The notes beneath the pieces were generated by a model that was given only the letters and a program-made list of their open reading frames with translations, made no database searches and was not told the origin of the DNA. A stretch of DNA of 64,000 nt from CAIUGU01 sp040080215. GTDB lineage: Bacteria > Pseudomonadota > Gammaproteobacteria > Steroidobacterales > Steroidobacteraceae. A program made the translations under genes and the position numbers. Shown here piece after piece: positions 8,192 to 16,206 of this stretch (position 1 is its first letter; each line of letters begins with the position of its first letter). The stretch covers positions 181,942 through 245,941 of the forward strand of contig JBEBIT010000001.1 in the NCBI GenBank assembly GCA_040080215.1. Reading direction: 5' to 3'.

Positions 8192-10495
8192 GTGAAACGT
8201 GCCAGGAAAATGCTGCTGCTGCGGATCGGACTGGCGTCTGTCGCCATTCTCGCGGCATTTTTCGCAATCTACGTTGCCTACCTCGATCGTGTCGTCACGC
8301 AGCAATTCGAGGGTCGGCGCTGGACGCTGCCGGCACAGGTGTTCGCGCAGCCGATCGATCTCTACGTCGGGCAGTCCATCAGCGGGGCGGTGTTCGAGCA
8401 GGAGCTGAAGCGGCTCGGGTACCAGCAGGCGGCCCAAGCCGACCGCCCTGGTACCTATCGCAGGCGCGGCAATCGCTTCGATTTCATGAGCCGCCGCGTC
8501 CAGTTCTGGGACGAGACGCGTGATCCCCAGTTGATCGCGGTGACGTTGGAGGCGGGAACAGTCTCCGCACTTGAGGACGGCGCCGGTGCCGAAGTCCCCA
8601 TCTTCCGGCTCGATCCACTTCTGATCGGGAGCATCTTTCCGATCCACGGCGAGGACCGCGTGGTCCTGACGCCAGAGGAGATACCGCCGATGCTGCCGGC
8701 GGCACTGAAGATCGTAGAGGACCGCAAGTTCGATTCGCATTTCGGCATCGACCCGATTGCGATTCTGCGGGCGATGTTCGCCAACCTGCGTGCGGGACGA
8801 ATCGTGCAGGGCGGCTCCACGCTGACTCAGCAGCTGGTGAAGAGCTACTTCCTCGACAGCAGGCAGACGCTGGGGCGCAAGGTTGAAGAAGCGCTGATGG
8901 CGGTCATCCTCGATGCGCGCTTCGAGAAGACGGATCTCATGACGGCCTACATCAACGAAATCCATCTGGGCCAGGATGGCCAGCGGGCCATTCACGGCTT
9001 CGGCCTGGCCAGCCAGTACTATTTCGGCAAGCCGTTGTCCGAGCTGCAGCTGCATGAAGTCGCGCTACTGGTCGCGGTTGCACGCGGCCCGTCGTACTAC
9101 AACCCGCGGCGCTCAGCCACGCGCGCGCTCGAACGACGCAACCTGGTGCTGCAGTTGCTGGCTGAGTACGAGGTGATCACACCGAAGGAGGCCGAGGTTG
9201 CGATCAAGCGTCCGCTCGGGCTGGCGGGGGACGGGCGGATCGCCGCTGGCTACTACCCTGCGTTTCTCGACTTTGTCCGGCGAACACTGCGTCGCGACTA
9301 TCGCGAAGAAGACCTGACGGAAGGCGGCCTCAAGATTTTCACGACCCTGGATCCGCTCGTGCAGGCGGGTGCGGAATCGGCCCTGACTGCAGAGCTCGAA
9401 CGCCTCGACAAGGCGCGCAAGAAGCAGCGCAAGGAGTCTCTCGAGGGCGTGGTGGTCGTCACCGCGCCACAGAGCGGTGATGTGAGCGCCATGGTAGGCG
9501 GTCGGCGAGTGGGATTCGATGGCTTCAATCGCGCCCTGGATGCGAAGCGCTCGATCGGTTCATTGGTCAAGCCCGTCATCTACCTCGCAGCTGTAGAGAC
9601 GGGTCGCTATAACGCAGCCAGCATTGTCGACGACAGCCCGATCGAGGTGAAGCTCGCCAACGGCCAGAAGTGGCGTCCCCAGAACATCACTCAGGAAACG
9701 TTTGGGCCGGTCCCGGTGGTGCGAGCCCTTTCGCAATCCATGAACCTGGCAACGGTGCACCTGGGTATGGATGTCGGATTGCCGCTGGTCGCGCAGGAGT
9801 TCACCAAGATGGGCCTCGAGAAGGAGCCGGCCAGGCTACCCGCGTTGCTGCTCGGCGCGCTGGACGTGTCGCCGCTCGAAGTAGCCCAGATATACAACGG
9901 ACTCGCGAACGGTGGTTTCCGCACGCCTCTCCGTGCGGTGCGCGCCGTGGTCGATGCCCAAGGGAAACCACTGCAGGCATTTCCGCTCGAGATTGCCCAA
10001 CTGGCGGATCCGGCTGCGGTCTATCAGGTCAACCGGATGCTGGTTGAGGTGATGAACCGCGGTACCGGTCGCGCAGCACGAGCCCGTCTGCCACCCGGAT
10101 TGGTCGTCGCAGGGAAGACGGGGACGTCTTCGGACTATCGCGACAGCTGGTTTGCTGGCTTTTCGGGGTCGCACCTTGCCGTCGTCTGGGTTGGTTACGA
10201 TGACAACAGCCCCACTGGCCTGACTGGCAGCTCGGGCGCGCTCGCGGTGTGGTCGCAGCTGATGGGCAGCATGAACACCTCCTCACTGGACCTGTTCCTG
10301 CCTGAGACGCTCGAAGAGGCGACGATTGAATACAAGAGCGGGCTTCGCGCCAACTCGGAATGCGCGGCGGATGTCCTGAACGTCGCCGTGCCGCACGGCG
10401 CAACGATCGAACAGAAGCCGGGCTGCGAAGGCAATGTGCTTGAAAACCTGGGTCAGCGGATCGGCGGGTTCCTTGAGGGTATGATCCGGCCATGA
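8192..10495 (+). CDS. mrcB: Penicillin-binding protein 1b (bifunctional transglycosylase/transpeptidase)
   Basis: A class A PBP that polymerises and cross-links peptidoglycan. Start is GTG at 8192; 767 residues. A single N-terminal membrane anchor (about residues 9-30) is followed by a UB2H-like region, then the GT51 glycosyltransferase with EDRKFDSHFGID (catalytic Glu 176) and the GGSTLTQQLVKS motif. The transpeptidase has SIGSLVKP with the nucleophile serine near 457, SMN as the SxN motif, and KTGTS as the KTG box. The UB2H region and the pairing with an LpoP-like lipoprotein identify it as PBP1b rather than PBP1a. Its stop overlaps the next gene by 4 nt, so synthesis of enzyme and activator is probably coupled. 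Confidence 0.95.
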   Translation: MKRARKMLLLRIGLASVAILAAFFAIYVAYLDRVVTQQFEGRRWTLPAQVFAQPIDLYVGQSISGAVFEQELKRLGYQQAAQADRPGTYRRRGNRFDFMSRRVQFWDETRDPQLIAVTLEAGTVSALEDGAGAEVPIFRLDPLLIGSIFPIHGEDRVVLTPEEIPPMLPAALKIVEDRKFDSHFGIDPIAILRAMFANLRAGRIVQGGSTLTQQLVKSYFLDSRQTLGRKVEEALMAVILDARFEKTDLMTAYINEIHLGQDGQRAIHGFGLASQYYFGKPLSELQLHEVALLVAVARGPSYYNPRRSATRALERRNLVLQLLAEYEVITPKEAEVAIKRPLGLAGDGRIAAGYYPAFLDFVRRTLRRDYREEDLTEGGLKIFTTLDPLVQAGAESALTAELERLDKARKKQRKESLEGVVVVTAPQSGDVSAMVGGRRVGFDGFNRALDAKRSIGSLVKPVIYLAAVETGRYNAASIVDDSPIEVKLANGQKWRPQNITQETFGPVPVVRALSQSMNLATVHLGMDVGLPLVAQEFTKMGLEKEPARLPALLLGALDVSPLEVAQIYNGLANGGFRTPLRAVRAVVDAQGKPLQAFPLEIAQLADPAAVYQVNRMLVEVMNRGTGRAARARLPPGLVVAGKTGTSSDYRDSWFAGFSGSHLAVVWVGYDDNSPTGLTGSSGALAVWSQLMGSMNTSSLDLFLPETLEEATIEYKSGLRANSECAADVLNVAVPHGATIEQKPGCEGNVLENLGQRIGGFLEGMIRP

Positions 10496-11052
10496 GGCAG
10501 TACGCTCGCACCCCTCTTCTCCTGTCGCTCCTCACCGCCATCGCTTTGCTGGCAGGCTGCGTCTTGCCTGCGCCCTATTCGCCGCCAGCCCCACCGCCTG
10601 CGCCGGTGCCCGTGCCACCTCCCGCGGAGACCATCCCGCCTGTTCAAGCGCCTCCGCCCGCGCCGGTTGTGCAGCCCACGCCGGCGCCTCCTGCTGCTCC
10701 GCCGCCTGTGCGCGCGCGCGCTTTGAACCCCGCAGCGCGGACGTTGGTAGCCCAGGCGCAGACACAGGTTGCCGCGGGCAACTATGCGGTTGCGGCAGCG
10801 AATCTGGAACGAGCGCTTCGCATTGAGCCTGACAGCGCCCAGCTCTGGATCGAGATGGGCAAGGTGAGGCAGGCTGAGGGCAACTTCGCGCAGGCTGAAA
10901 ACATGGGGCGCAAGGCCTTGTCCCTCGCGACGGGTGATCCTCGTAGCCAGTCCGCCGCCTGGCGCCTGATCGCGGAGTCGTATCGCTCGCGCAAGCGAGT
11001 GCAGGAAGCCCGGGATGCGGACGTTCGCGCCGAGGCGCTCTTGCCAAACTAG
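10492..11052 (+). CDS. TPR lipoprotein, probable PBP1b activator (LpoP-like)
   Basis: An outer-membrane-type lipoprotein of 186 residues. The signal peptide ends at lipobox LAG-C (Cys 23). It is followed by a very proline-rich linker (residues ~24-75), long enough to cross part of the periplasm, and then a compact domain of tetratricopeptide repeats (residues ~80-185, with NYAVAAANLERALRIEP and NFAQAENMGRKAL). LpoP of Pseudomonas aeruginosa, which activates PBP1b, has the same plan and also lies directly after the PBP1b gene. Here the genes overlap by ATGA, strengthening the inference that this is the PBP1b partner. The name is inferred from architecture and context. Confidence 0.8.
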   Translation: MRQYARTPLLLSLLTAIALLAGCVLPAPYSPPAPPPAPVPVPPPAETIPPVQAPPPAPVVQPTPAPPAAPPPVRARALNPAARTLVAQAQTQVAAGNYAVAAANLERALRIEPDSAQLWIEMGKVRQAEGNFAQAENMGRKALSLATGDPRSQSAAWRLIAESYRSRKRVQEARDADVRAEALLPN

Positions 11053-11264
11053 TTGGCGAGCTTCTCGTACAGGAACTCCAGAATAGAGAATAGTGCATCA
11101 TCCCCCGCCATAGCTCCCACAATTGCCTAATTTCTTTCCCATATTGGGATAAGTTTTCCACTAATTTCACAAAATAGGGCTTTTAGCTCATCAGAGCTCT
11201 CGTGATTACGAGAGATTTCGACAAAGTGGAATTTATGTTGCGAAGTTTGCCTGCTATTTGCCAT
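11049..11264 (-). pseudogene. Small AT-rich gene interrupted by an in-frame amber codon
   Basis: On the minus strand an ATG at 11264 opens a 45-codon frame that stops at TAG (11127-11129). The same frame then continues, without another stop, for 25 codons (AIVGAMAGDDALFSILEFLY...) to a second TAG at 11049-11051, overlapping the lpoP stop region. Both halves read like ordinary protein (…ELKALFCEISGKLIPIWERN before the stop), so this looks like one ~71-codon gene split by a single nonsense codon. Base composition is clearly more AT-rich than the flanking genes. No ribosome site is obvious at 11264. I do not recognise the protein family. It could instead be two tiny ORFs, or amber read-through. 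Confidence 0.45.
11185..11214. repeat. Two adjoining hairpins in the lpoP-dtd spacer
   Basis: Two inverted repeats abut: AGCTC-ATCA-GAGCT (11185-11198) and CTCTCGT-GATT-ACGAGAG (11197-11214). The second has a perfect 7-bp stem and a 4-nt loop. They share bases CT at 11197-11198, so only one can fully form at a time. They lie inside the interrupted small ORF and about 130 nt upstream of dtd, so they could be RNA structure of either transcript. No U-run follows, so they are not convincing terminators. Confidence 0.4.
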
Positions 11265-11344
11265 ATTCTTGGCAGTCTGCAGTCAATCTTTGCCGCGCAA
11301 GGCACTCCTTTGAACCCTCAGAAGGCATTTCGGTACAAGAAACA

Positions 11345-11788
11345 ATGATCGGACTACTGCAGCGGGTCACAGAGGCCGAGGTACGCGTCTCGGGCGAGGC
11401 GGTGGGTGCTATTGGGCCGGGATTGCTCGTGCTGGTGGGGGTAGAGAAGGGGGACACGGCGGCGACGGCAGAGCGATTACTTGAACGAATCGTGACGTAC
11501 CGGGTCTTCTCCGATGACTCGGGACGGATGAATCTTGATCTGCTTGAGCACCGTGGAGACCTGCTGCTGGTTCCCCAGTTCACGTTGGCTGCGGAGACGG
11601 GGAAAGGTCGGCGCCCGGGCTTCAGCACGGCGGCCACGCCTGAGCAGGGGAAGCTGTTGTTCGAGCAGCTCGTCGCGCACGCCCGGCACCGGCTTGGGAG
11701 CGTCGAGACCGGGGTGTTCGGTGCAAATATGCAGGTGCGTCTGACGAACGACGGGCCTGTGACGTTCTGGCTGCAAGCCCATCCCTGA
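11345..11788 (+). CDS. dtd: D-aminoacyl-tRNA deacylase
   Basis: A 147-residue homodimeric enzyme that hydrolyses D-aminoacyl-tRNAs such as D-Tyr-tRNA and also clears glycine mischarged on tRNA-Ala. I start it at ATG 11345, which matches the family N-terminus MIGLLQRVTEAEV; an upstream GTG would add unrelated residues. The Gly-cisPro motif is present as NDGPVTFWL (Gly 137, Pro 138). The second signature, usually SQFTL, reads VPQFTL here (residues 76-81), so the serine is replaced by proline. It is preceded by a ~290-nt AT-rich spacer and followed by the tat operon. Confidence 0.93.
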   Translation: MIGLLQRVTEAEVRVSGEAVGAIGPGLLVLVGVEKGDTAATAERLLERIVTYRVFSDDSGRMNLDLLEHRGDLLLVPQFTLAAETGKGRRPGFSTAATPEQGKLLFEQLVAHARHRLGSVETGVFGANMQVRLTNDGPVTFWLQAHP

Positions 11789-11923
11789 CCCAGGGTCGGG
11801 AAGGCGGAGCCCGGACCTGGAAGGCAGCCGGGAGTGGGAAGTGCCGCACACCCCCCTAGACGTTCTGCCCGATTATTTGGCGTATGATTCCGCCTCTACT
11901 TAAATCCTGTTTGGAGAGAACTA

Positions 11924-12163
11924 ATGGGCATCGGTTTTCGAGAGCTCCTGGTCATCCTGGCAATTGCCCTGCTGATCTTTGGCGCCAAGCGCCTTAAAAC
12001 CATCGGGTCGGATCTGGGTGCTGCGGTCAAGGGCTTCAAGAAGGCAGTTGACGAAGGCGACACCGAGGAATCGAGCAAGCAGTTGAAGGCGCCAGCAACG
12101 CCGGACGCAGACTTCGACTCGACTCCCGCGTCCAAGTCCGGCAGCAAGTCAGCCAACAGCTGA
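11924..12163 (+). CDS. tatA: Sec-independent translocase subunit TatA
   Basis: A 79-residue inner-membrane protein that forms the protein-conducting assembly of the twin-arginine pathway. A short N-terminal membrane helix (about residues 6-21) is followed by the FGAKRLKTIGSDLGAAVKGFKKA amphipathic helix region, with the FG hinge at about residues 19-20, and a hydrophilic tail. The start has a good GGAGAG ribosome site. First gene of a compact tatABC operon. Confidence 0.95.
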   Translation: MGIGFRELLVILAIALLIFGAKRLKTIGSDLGAAVKGFKKAVDEGDTEESSKQLKAPATPDADFDSTPASKSGSKSANS

Positions 12164-12185
12164 ACTGCGAGTTCAAAGGGCTGCC

Positions 12186-12548
12186 ATGTTTGAGGTCGGC
12201 TTTACCGAGATCATCCTGATCCTGGGTCTGGCACTGCTCGTGCTTGGCCCGGAGAAGCTGCCGAAGCTTGCTGCCCAGATTGGACGTTGGACGGGCCGCG
12301 CCAAGTCCATGGCCCGCCAGCTAAGGGCCCAGCTCGACCAGGAAGTGAACTTCCAGGAGCAGCGCACGGCCCACGGCAAAGGCGAGTCAGCCGCCAAGAC
12401 AGAGCCTGCAGGATCACCACCCGTCTGGCCGCCGCCCGAACCCACGGCTCCCGCGCCTGAGCCAACCGCATCGGCTCCGGTGGAGGCAGTCAGCCCGGCA
12501 CCGGCCGCAACAGCTGCCGACCCTGCCCTGAAGTCGAGCAATGAGTGA
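12186..12548 (+). CDS. tatB: Sec-independent translocase subunit TatB
   Basis: A 120-residue partner of TatC in the twin-arginine signal receptor. The N-terminus MFEVGFTEIILILGLALLVLGPEKLP carries the single membrane helix, the conserved glutamate at residue 8, and the GPEKLP hinge typical of TatB rather than TatA. An amphipathic charged helix follows, and the tail from about residue 75 is low-complexity and rich in Pro, Ala and Glu. It starts 22 nt after tatA and overlaps tatC by 8 nt. Confidence 0.95.
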   Translation: MFEVGFTEIILILGLALLVLGPEKLPKLAAQIGRWTGRAKSMARQLRAQLDQEVNFQEQRTAHGKGESAAKTEPAGSPPVWPPPEPTAPAPEPTASAPVEAVSPAPAATAADPALKSSNE

Positions 12549-13326
12549 ACCAGGCGATGCGCGGGAGAATCTGGCCGAAGGCTCCCTGATCTCCCACCTC
12601 CTTGAGTTGCGCGACAGGCTGCTGCGCGCGGTGATCGCGATCGGCGTGGTCTTTGTGCCGCTGGCCTTCTTCTCCAACGAACTGTTCACACTGGTTGCCC
12701 AGCCGCTCATCTCGAAGCTGCCGGCCGACACGTCCATTATCGCAACCAGCCTCATCTCGCCCTTCATGGCACCCTTGAAGCTGGCGCTGGTGACCAGCCT
12801 GTTCATCGCGATGCCCTACGTGCTTTACCAGATCTGGGCTTTTGTCTCGCCCGGCCTCTATCGCCACGAAAAGCGTTTTGCGGTTCCGCTGCTGGTCTCT
12901 AGCATCGTGCTGTTCTACCTCGGCGTGGCATTCGCCTACTTCGTCGTGTTCCCGTTGATGTTCACGTTCCTGACCACCACGGGTCCCGTCGGCGTCCGCA
13001 TGATGACCGACATGTCCAATTACCTGGATTTCGTCCTGCTGCTGTTCATGGCTTTCGGCATCGCGTTCGAGATTCCCGTCGCCACCGTGCTGCTCGCATG
13101 GACGGGCCTCGTCAAGCTCGAGACGATGAGCAGCAACCGCGGCTACGTCCTTCTCGGCATCTTCATCATCGCCGCGTTCCTGACGCCGCCGGACGCGATT
13201 TCGCAGAGCTTCATGGCGGTCCCGATGTATCTGCTCTACGAACTCGGCATCATCGCCTCGAAGATCCTGCTCAAGGAAAAGCTGGCCGAGCGCAGGAAGG
13301 AAGAACAGGAAAGCGCCGGCACCTGA
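12541..13326 (+). CDS. tatC: Sec-independent translocase subunit TatC
   Basis: A polytopic inner-membrane protein of 261 residues that recognises the twin-arginine signal peptide. The cytoplasmic N-terminus with SHLLELRDRLLRA is the conserved TatC signature, and six membrane helices follow. The motif PYVLYQIWAFVSPGLY (residues ~91-106), the conserved FAYFVVFPL (137-145) and the IAAFLTPPDAISQ segment are all present. It overlaps tatB by 8 nt, completing the tatABC operon. Confidence 0.97.
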   Translation: MSEPGDARENLAEGSLISHLLELRDRLLRAVIAIGVVFVPLAFFSNELFTLVAQPLISKLPADTSIIATSLISPFMAPLKLALVTSLFIAMPYVLYQIWAFVSPGLYRHEKRFAVPLLVSSIVLFYLGVAFAYFVVFPLMFTFLTTTGPVGVRMMTDMSNYLDFVLLLFMAFGIAFEIPVATVLLAWTGLVKLETMSSNRGYVLLGIFIIAAFLTPPDAISQSFMAVPMYLLYELGIIASKILLKEKLAERRKEEQESAGT

Positions 13327-13416
13327 AGATCGCTGGCGTGGAAAAGCCCGTCGTCGCAACCGTACAACTGCACCATGCCGCGCGGGCCCCGCTGCGCAAC
13401 AAGGATCGGCCGAGCA

Positions 13417-14943
13417 ATGAATAGCGCCAGCGACGAACTGTTCGGTCACCCCAAAGGCCTGTACATCTGCTTTGCGACCGAACTGTGGGAGCGGTTCTCG
13501 TTCTACGGCATGCGCTTCCTGCTGCTGCTGTACCTCACCAAGTACCACCTCTTCAAGGACGTCGACGGGCTGAACGTCCTCGGGGCCTATGCGGGGCTGG
13601 CTTACGCACTGCCGGTGATCGGCGGCTTGCTGGCCGACCGCTACCTCGGCATGCGCAAGGCCGTGATGTTCGGCGGCAGCTTGCTGATCCTGGGTCACTT
13701 CGGCATGGCGTTCGAAGGGGAAGCGGCACGAGTGGTCGATGGCGTCGTGGTCAGGGACACGGCTGCCCTGCAAGTGTTCTACCTGTCGCTCTCCCTGATT
13801 GCGGTGGGAGTCGGTTTCCTGAAGCCCAATATCTCGACCATTGTCGGCCAGCTCTACGCCGAAAAAGATCCGCGTCGCGATTCAGCGTTCACGATCTTCT
13901 ACATGGGCATCAACATCGGCGCTTTCGTTGCGACGTTGCTCTGCGGCTGGCTGGGCGAGACGTTCGGCTGGAGTTACGGCTTCGGCGCAGCCGGCATCGG
14001 CATGGTGGTCGGTCTGATCACGTTTTCGTGGGGACAGAAATTCCTCCGCGGCATCGCTGAACCGCATGATCCGGATTTGCTCAAGGTACGGCTGCTTCCT
14101 GGCGTCTCACGGGAAACCATCATCTACGCGGGCGCAATCGCGAGCCTCGCTGCCGTCTGGTGGTTACTGCAACGCAGCCCGGTCGTGCATACGATGCTGG
14201 TTTCCCTGTCCGTCATCCTGCTGCTCGGGATCGTGTGGTTCCTGAAGGACTGCACGAAAGTGGAACGCCAGCGCATGGTGGTGCTCATCGTCCTGATCTT
14301 TTCGACGGTGGTGTTCTGGGCACTGTTCGAACAAGCTTCCGCTTCGATGACGTTGTTCGCCGATCGCGTCGTGGATCGGACGGTCCTTGGCATGGAGCTC
14401 AACGCATCGCAGCTCGGGGCTTTCAATTCGCTGTTCATCATGCTGCTGGCCCCGGGATTTGCGTGGCTCTGGATCAGACTCGCGGCGCGTGGCCTGGAAC
14501 CCTCCACCCCCGTGAAGTTCGGACTCGGAATCATGCAGGCCGGCCTCGGATTCGGTGCGCTCGTGTTTGGCAGCCAGTTTCCCGATGCGAGCGGCCACGT
14601 CGCGCTGGTCTGGCTCGTACTGGCCTACCTGCTCCACACGACGGGCGAGCTGTGCCTGTCGCCTGTAGGCCTGTCGGCGGTCACCAAGCTTTCAGTGCCG
14701 CGGGTAGTCGGGCTGATGATGGGGGCGTGGTTCCTTGCAACCGCGTACTCAGAGAACCTCGCCGCGCAGATATCCAAGATCGCCGCCATTGAAAACGTTC
14801 CCGGCGAAAGCGTCAGCATCGCTGCTCAGCTCGCGACGTACTCAGGCCTCTTCGGGTTCCTGTTCTGGGTCGGGCTAGGCGTGGGTGTGACGATGCTCGT
14901 CATTTCGCCGCTGCTGCGACGGGGAATGCATGGCGTGAATTGA
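13417..14943 (+). CDS. POT-family proton-dependent oligopeptide transporter
   Basis: An inner-membrane MFS-type symporter that imports di- and tripeptides with protons. I use ATG 13417, giving 508 residues starting MNSASDELFGHPKGLY; an upstream ATG adds 14 unrelated residues. The family motif is seen as ATELWERFSFYGMR (ExxERFxYY-like) in helix 1. There is a conserved GGLLADRYLG after helix 2 and FYMGINIGAF for the second PTR2 signature. Twelve or more hydrophobic helices are evident. It belongs to the DtpA/B/YjdL group; the exact substrate cannot be told from sequence. Confidence 0.9.
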   Translation: MNSASDELFGHPKGLYICFATELWERFSFYGMRFLLLLYLTKYHLFKDVDGLNVLGAYAGLAYALPVIGGLLADRYLGMRKAVMFGGSLLILGHFGMAFEGEAARVVDGVVVRDTAALQVFYLSLSLIAVGVGFLKPNISTIVGQLYAEKDPRRDSAFTIFYMGINIGAFVATLLCGWLGETFGWSYGFGAAGIGMVVGLITFSWGQKFLRGIAEPHDPDLLKVRLLPGVSRETIIYAGAIASLAAVWWLLQRSPVVHTMLVSLSVILLLGIVWFLKDCTKVERQRMVVLIVLIFSTVVFWALFEQASASMTLFADRVVDRTVLGMELNASQLGAFNSLFIMLLAPGFAWLWIRLAARGLEPSTPVKFGLGIMQAGLGFGALVFGSQFPDASGHVALVWLVLAYLLHTTGELCLSPVGLSAVTKLSVPRVVGLMMGAWFLATAYSENLAAQISKIAAIENVPGESVSIAAQLATYSGLFGFLFWVGLGVGVTMLVISPLLRRGMHGVN

Positions 14944-14961
14944 TCGCGAGGAGCGCCTTCG

Positions 14962-15339
14962 CTACTTCCGGATCACCATCACTTCGAATCTGCCGTTGTT
15001 GCCGATCAGTCCCGACGCCACCCAGGAGGTCAGGCTCACGACCACGGAAGCGCCGATCGCCGTCCAGAATCCGGCAATGGCGAAGCCATCCAGCAGCAGC
15101 GCCACCAGGCCCAGCATTGCGGCGTTGACGACCAACAGGAAGAGTCCGAGCGTCACGAGCGTCAGCGGGAACGTCAGGATGATCGCGATGGGGCGGATGA
15201 CCGCATTCACGAGGCCGAGCAGCAGGGCGGCAGCAATCAGTACGCCGGGTGAATCAAACTGCAAACCCGGGAAGAGCTTGGCTGCGAGCCAGAGGCCGAC
15301 GGCGACGATGGCAGCGCGGACCAGGAATCCCATCATCAT
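14962..15339 (-). CDS. Phage holin family 4 / membrane protein of unknown function
   Basis: A 125-residue protein with four hydrophobic helices, matching the widespread phage-holin-4-superfamily (DUF360) type. The typical sequence is LLLGLVNAVIRPIAIILTFPLTLVTLGLFLLVVNAAM, seen in the middle of the protein. Despite the name most members are chromosomal and are not known to act as holins. It overlaps the upstream lipoprotein gene by 4 nt, so both are co-transcribed, and it is convergent with the POT transporter. Confidence 0.8.
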   Translation of the reverse strand: MMMGFLVRAAIVAVGLWLAAKLFPGLQFDSPGVLIAAALLLGLVNAVIRPIAIILTFPLTLVTLGLFLLVVNAAMLGLVALLLDGFAIAGFWTAIGASVVVSLTSWVASGLIGNNGRFEVMVIRK

Positions 15340-16181
15340 CTTGCTCCTGACATGCTCGAGGGGAGATCTGCCGCGAGCCTGAAACCGACATAGTCGAACC
15401 GTTCGGTGCGATCAAACCAGTTCCGGGTCGATGCCCGCAGCCACACCGGCGTGTCGCTCCAGCTTCCTCCACGCAGCACTCGACCGCAAGCGTCATCGCC
15501 CTTCCGGGCCGATCCGTCCGGCGTGGCGCCGTCGTAGTCCGGAAAATAGCAGTCGGCAGTCCACTCCCAGACATTGCCGAGGACGTGATAAAGACCGTAC
15601 GCATTGGCTGCGAGCGTGTCTACCGGCGCGGTCTCCGCCCAGACATCGGCACCGCCCAGGCCTGAACCGTTGACCCTGCCTTGCTGGTACGAATCGCCCC
15701 ACCAGTAAGCAGTTGCCAACCCTCCGCGCGCGGCGTATTCCCATTCGGCCTCGCTCGGCAGTCGATACCGAGTGCCACCAAGTGCATTGAGCCACTTGAT
15801 GAACGCAACAGCATCGTCCCAGCTGATGTTGGCCGCCGGACGTCGCTCGCCCGACGATCCATCGCCGACGGGCGTTCGCCCGGTCGCCTTTTCAAAGATC
15901 GCGAATTGGGAAGCGCTGACTTCGTACCTCGACATCATGAACGACGCTACCGTAACGGCATGGACCGGCTGTTCGTCCTCTCCCTGCCCCGGGAGACTTC
16001 CCATCTCGAAACGTCCCGGCGGAATGACGACCATTTGCGCCTGCAGTTCGGCTAGCAGCATCGCGTCTTGTGCCGTGGGCCGCGAAGACCCTGCCGCGGA
16101 GGTTTGAAGGCTGGTAGCGCGGCAGGCGACAAGCGCCAGTGCGACAGCGAGAAGAATGCCTTGCGACAGTTGTGTTCGCAT
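15336..16181 (-). CDS. Formylglycine-generating-enzyme-like (SUMF1/PvdO) lipoprotein
   Basis: A secreted lipoprotein of 281 residues with an FGE-sulfatase domain. Start at ATG 16181 gives a clean signal peptide MRTQLSQGILLAVALALVAC with the lipobox cysteine at residue 20; a TTG at 16202 would add seven residues. The domain (residues ~45-275) shows FEMGSLPGQGEDEQPVHAV, the YEVSASQFAIF segment, LPSEAEWEYAARGG, GNVWEWTAD and RVLRGGSWSDTP, all typical of the fold. It cannot be said from sequence that it makes formylglycine; many relatives have other or unknown roles. It sits 25 nt after the GGDEF gene and overlaps the holin-like gene by 4 nt. Confidence 0.8.
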   Translation of the reverse strand: MRTQLSQGILLAVALALVACRATSLQTSAAGSSRPTAQDAMLLAELQAQMVVIPPGRFEMGSLPGQGEDEQPVHAVTVASFMMSRYEVSASQFAIFEKATGRTPVGDGSSGERRPAANISWDDAVAFIKWLNALGGTRYRLPSEAEWEYAARGGLATAYWWGDSYQQGRVNGSGLGGADVWAETAPVDTLAANAYGLYHVLGNVWEWTADCYFPDYDGATPDGSARKGDDACGRVLRGGSWSDTPVWLRASTRNWFDRTERFDYVGFRLAADLPSSMSGAR

Positions 16182-16206
16182 AACTGACGCGCTGTTGTTC
16201 AATCGA

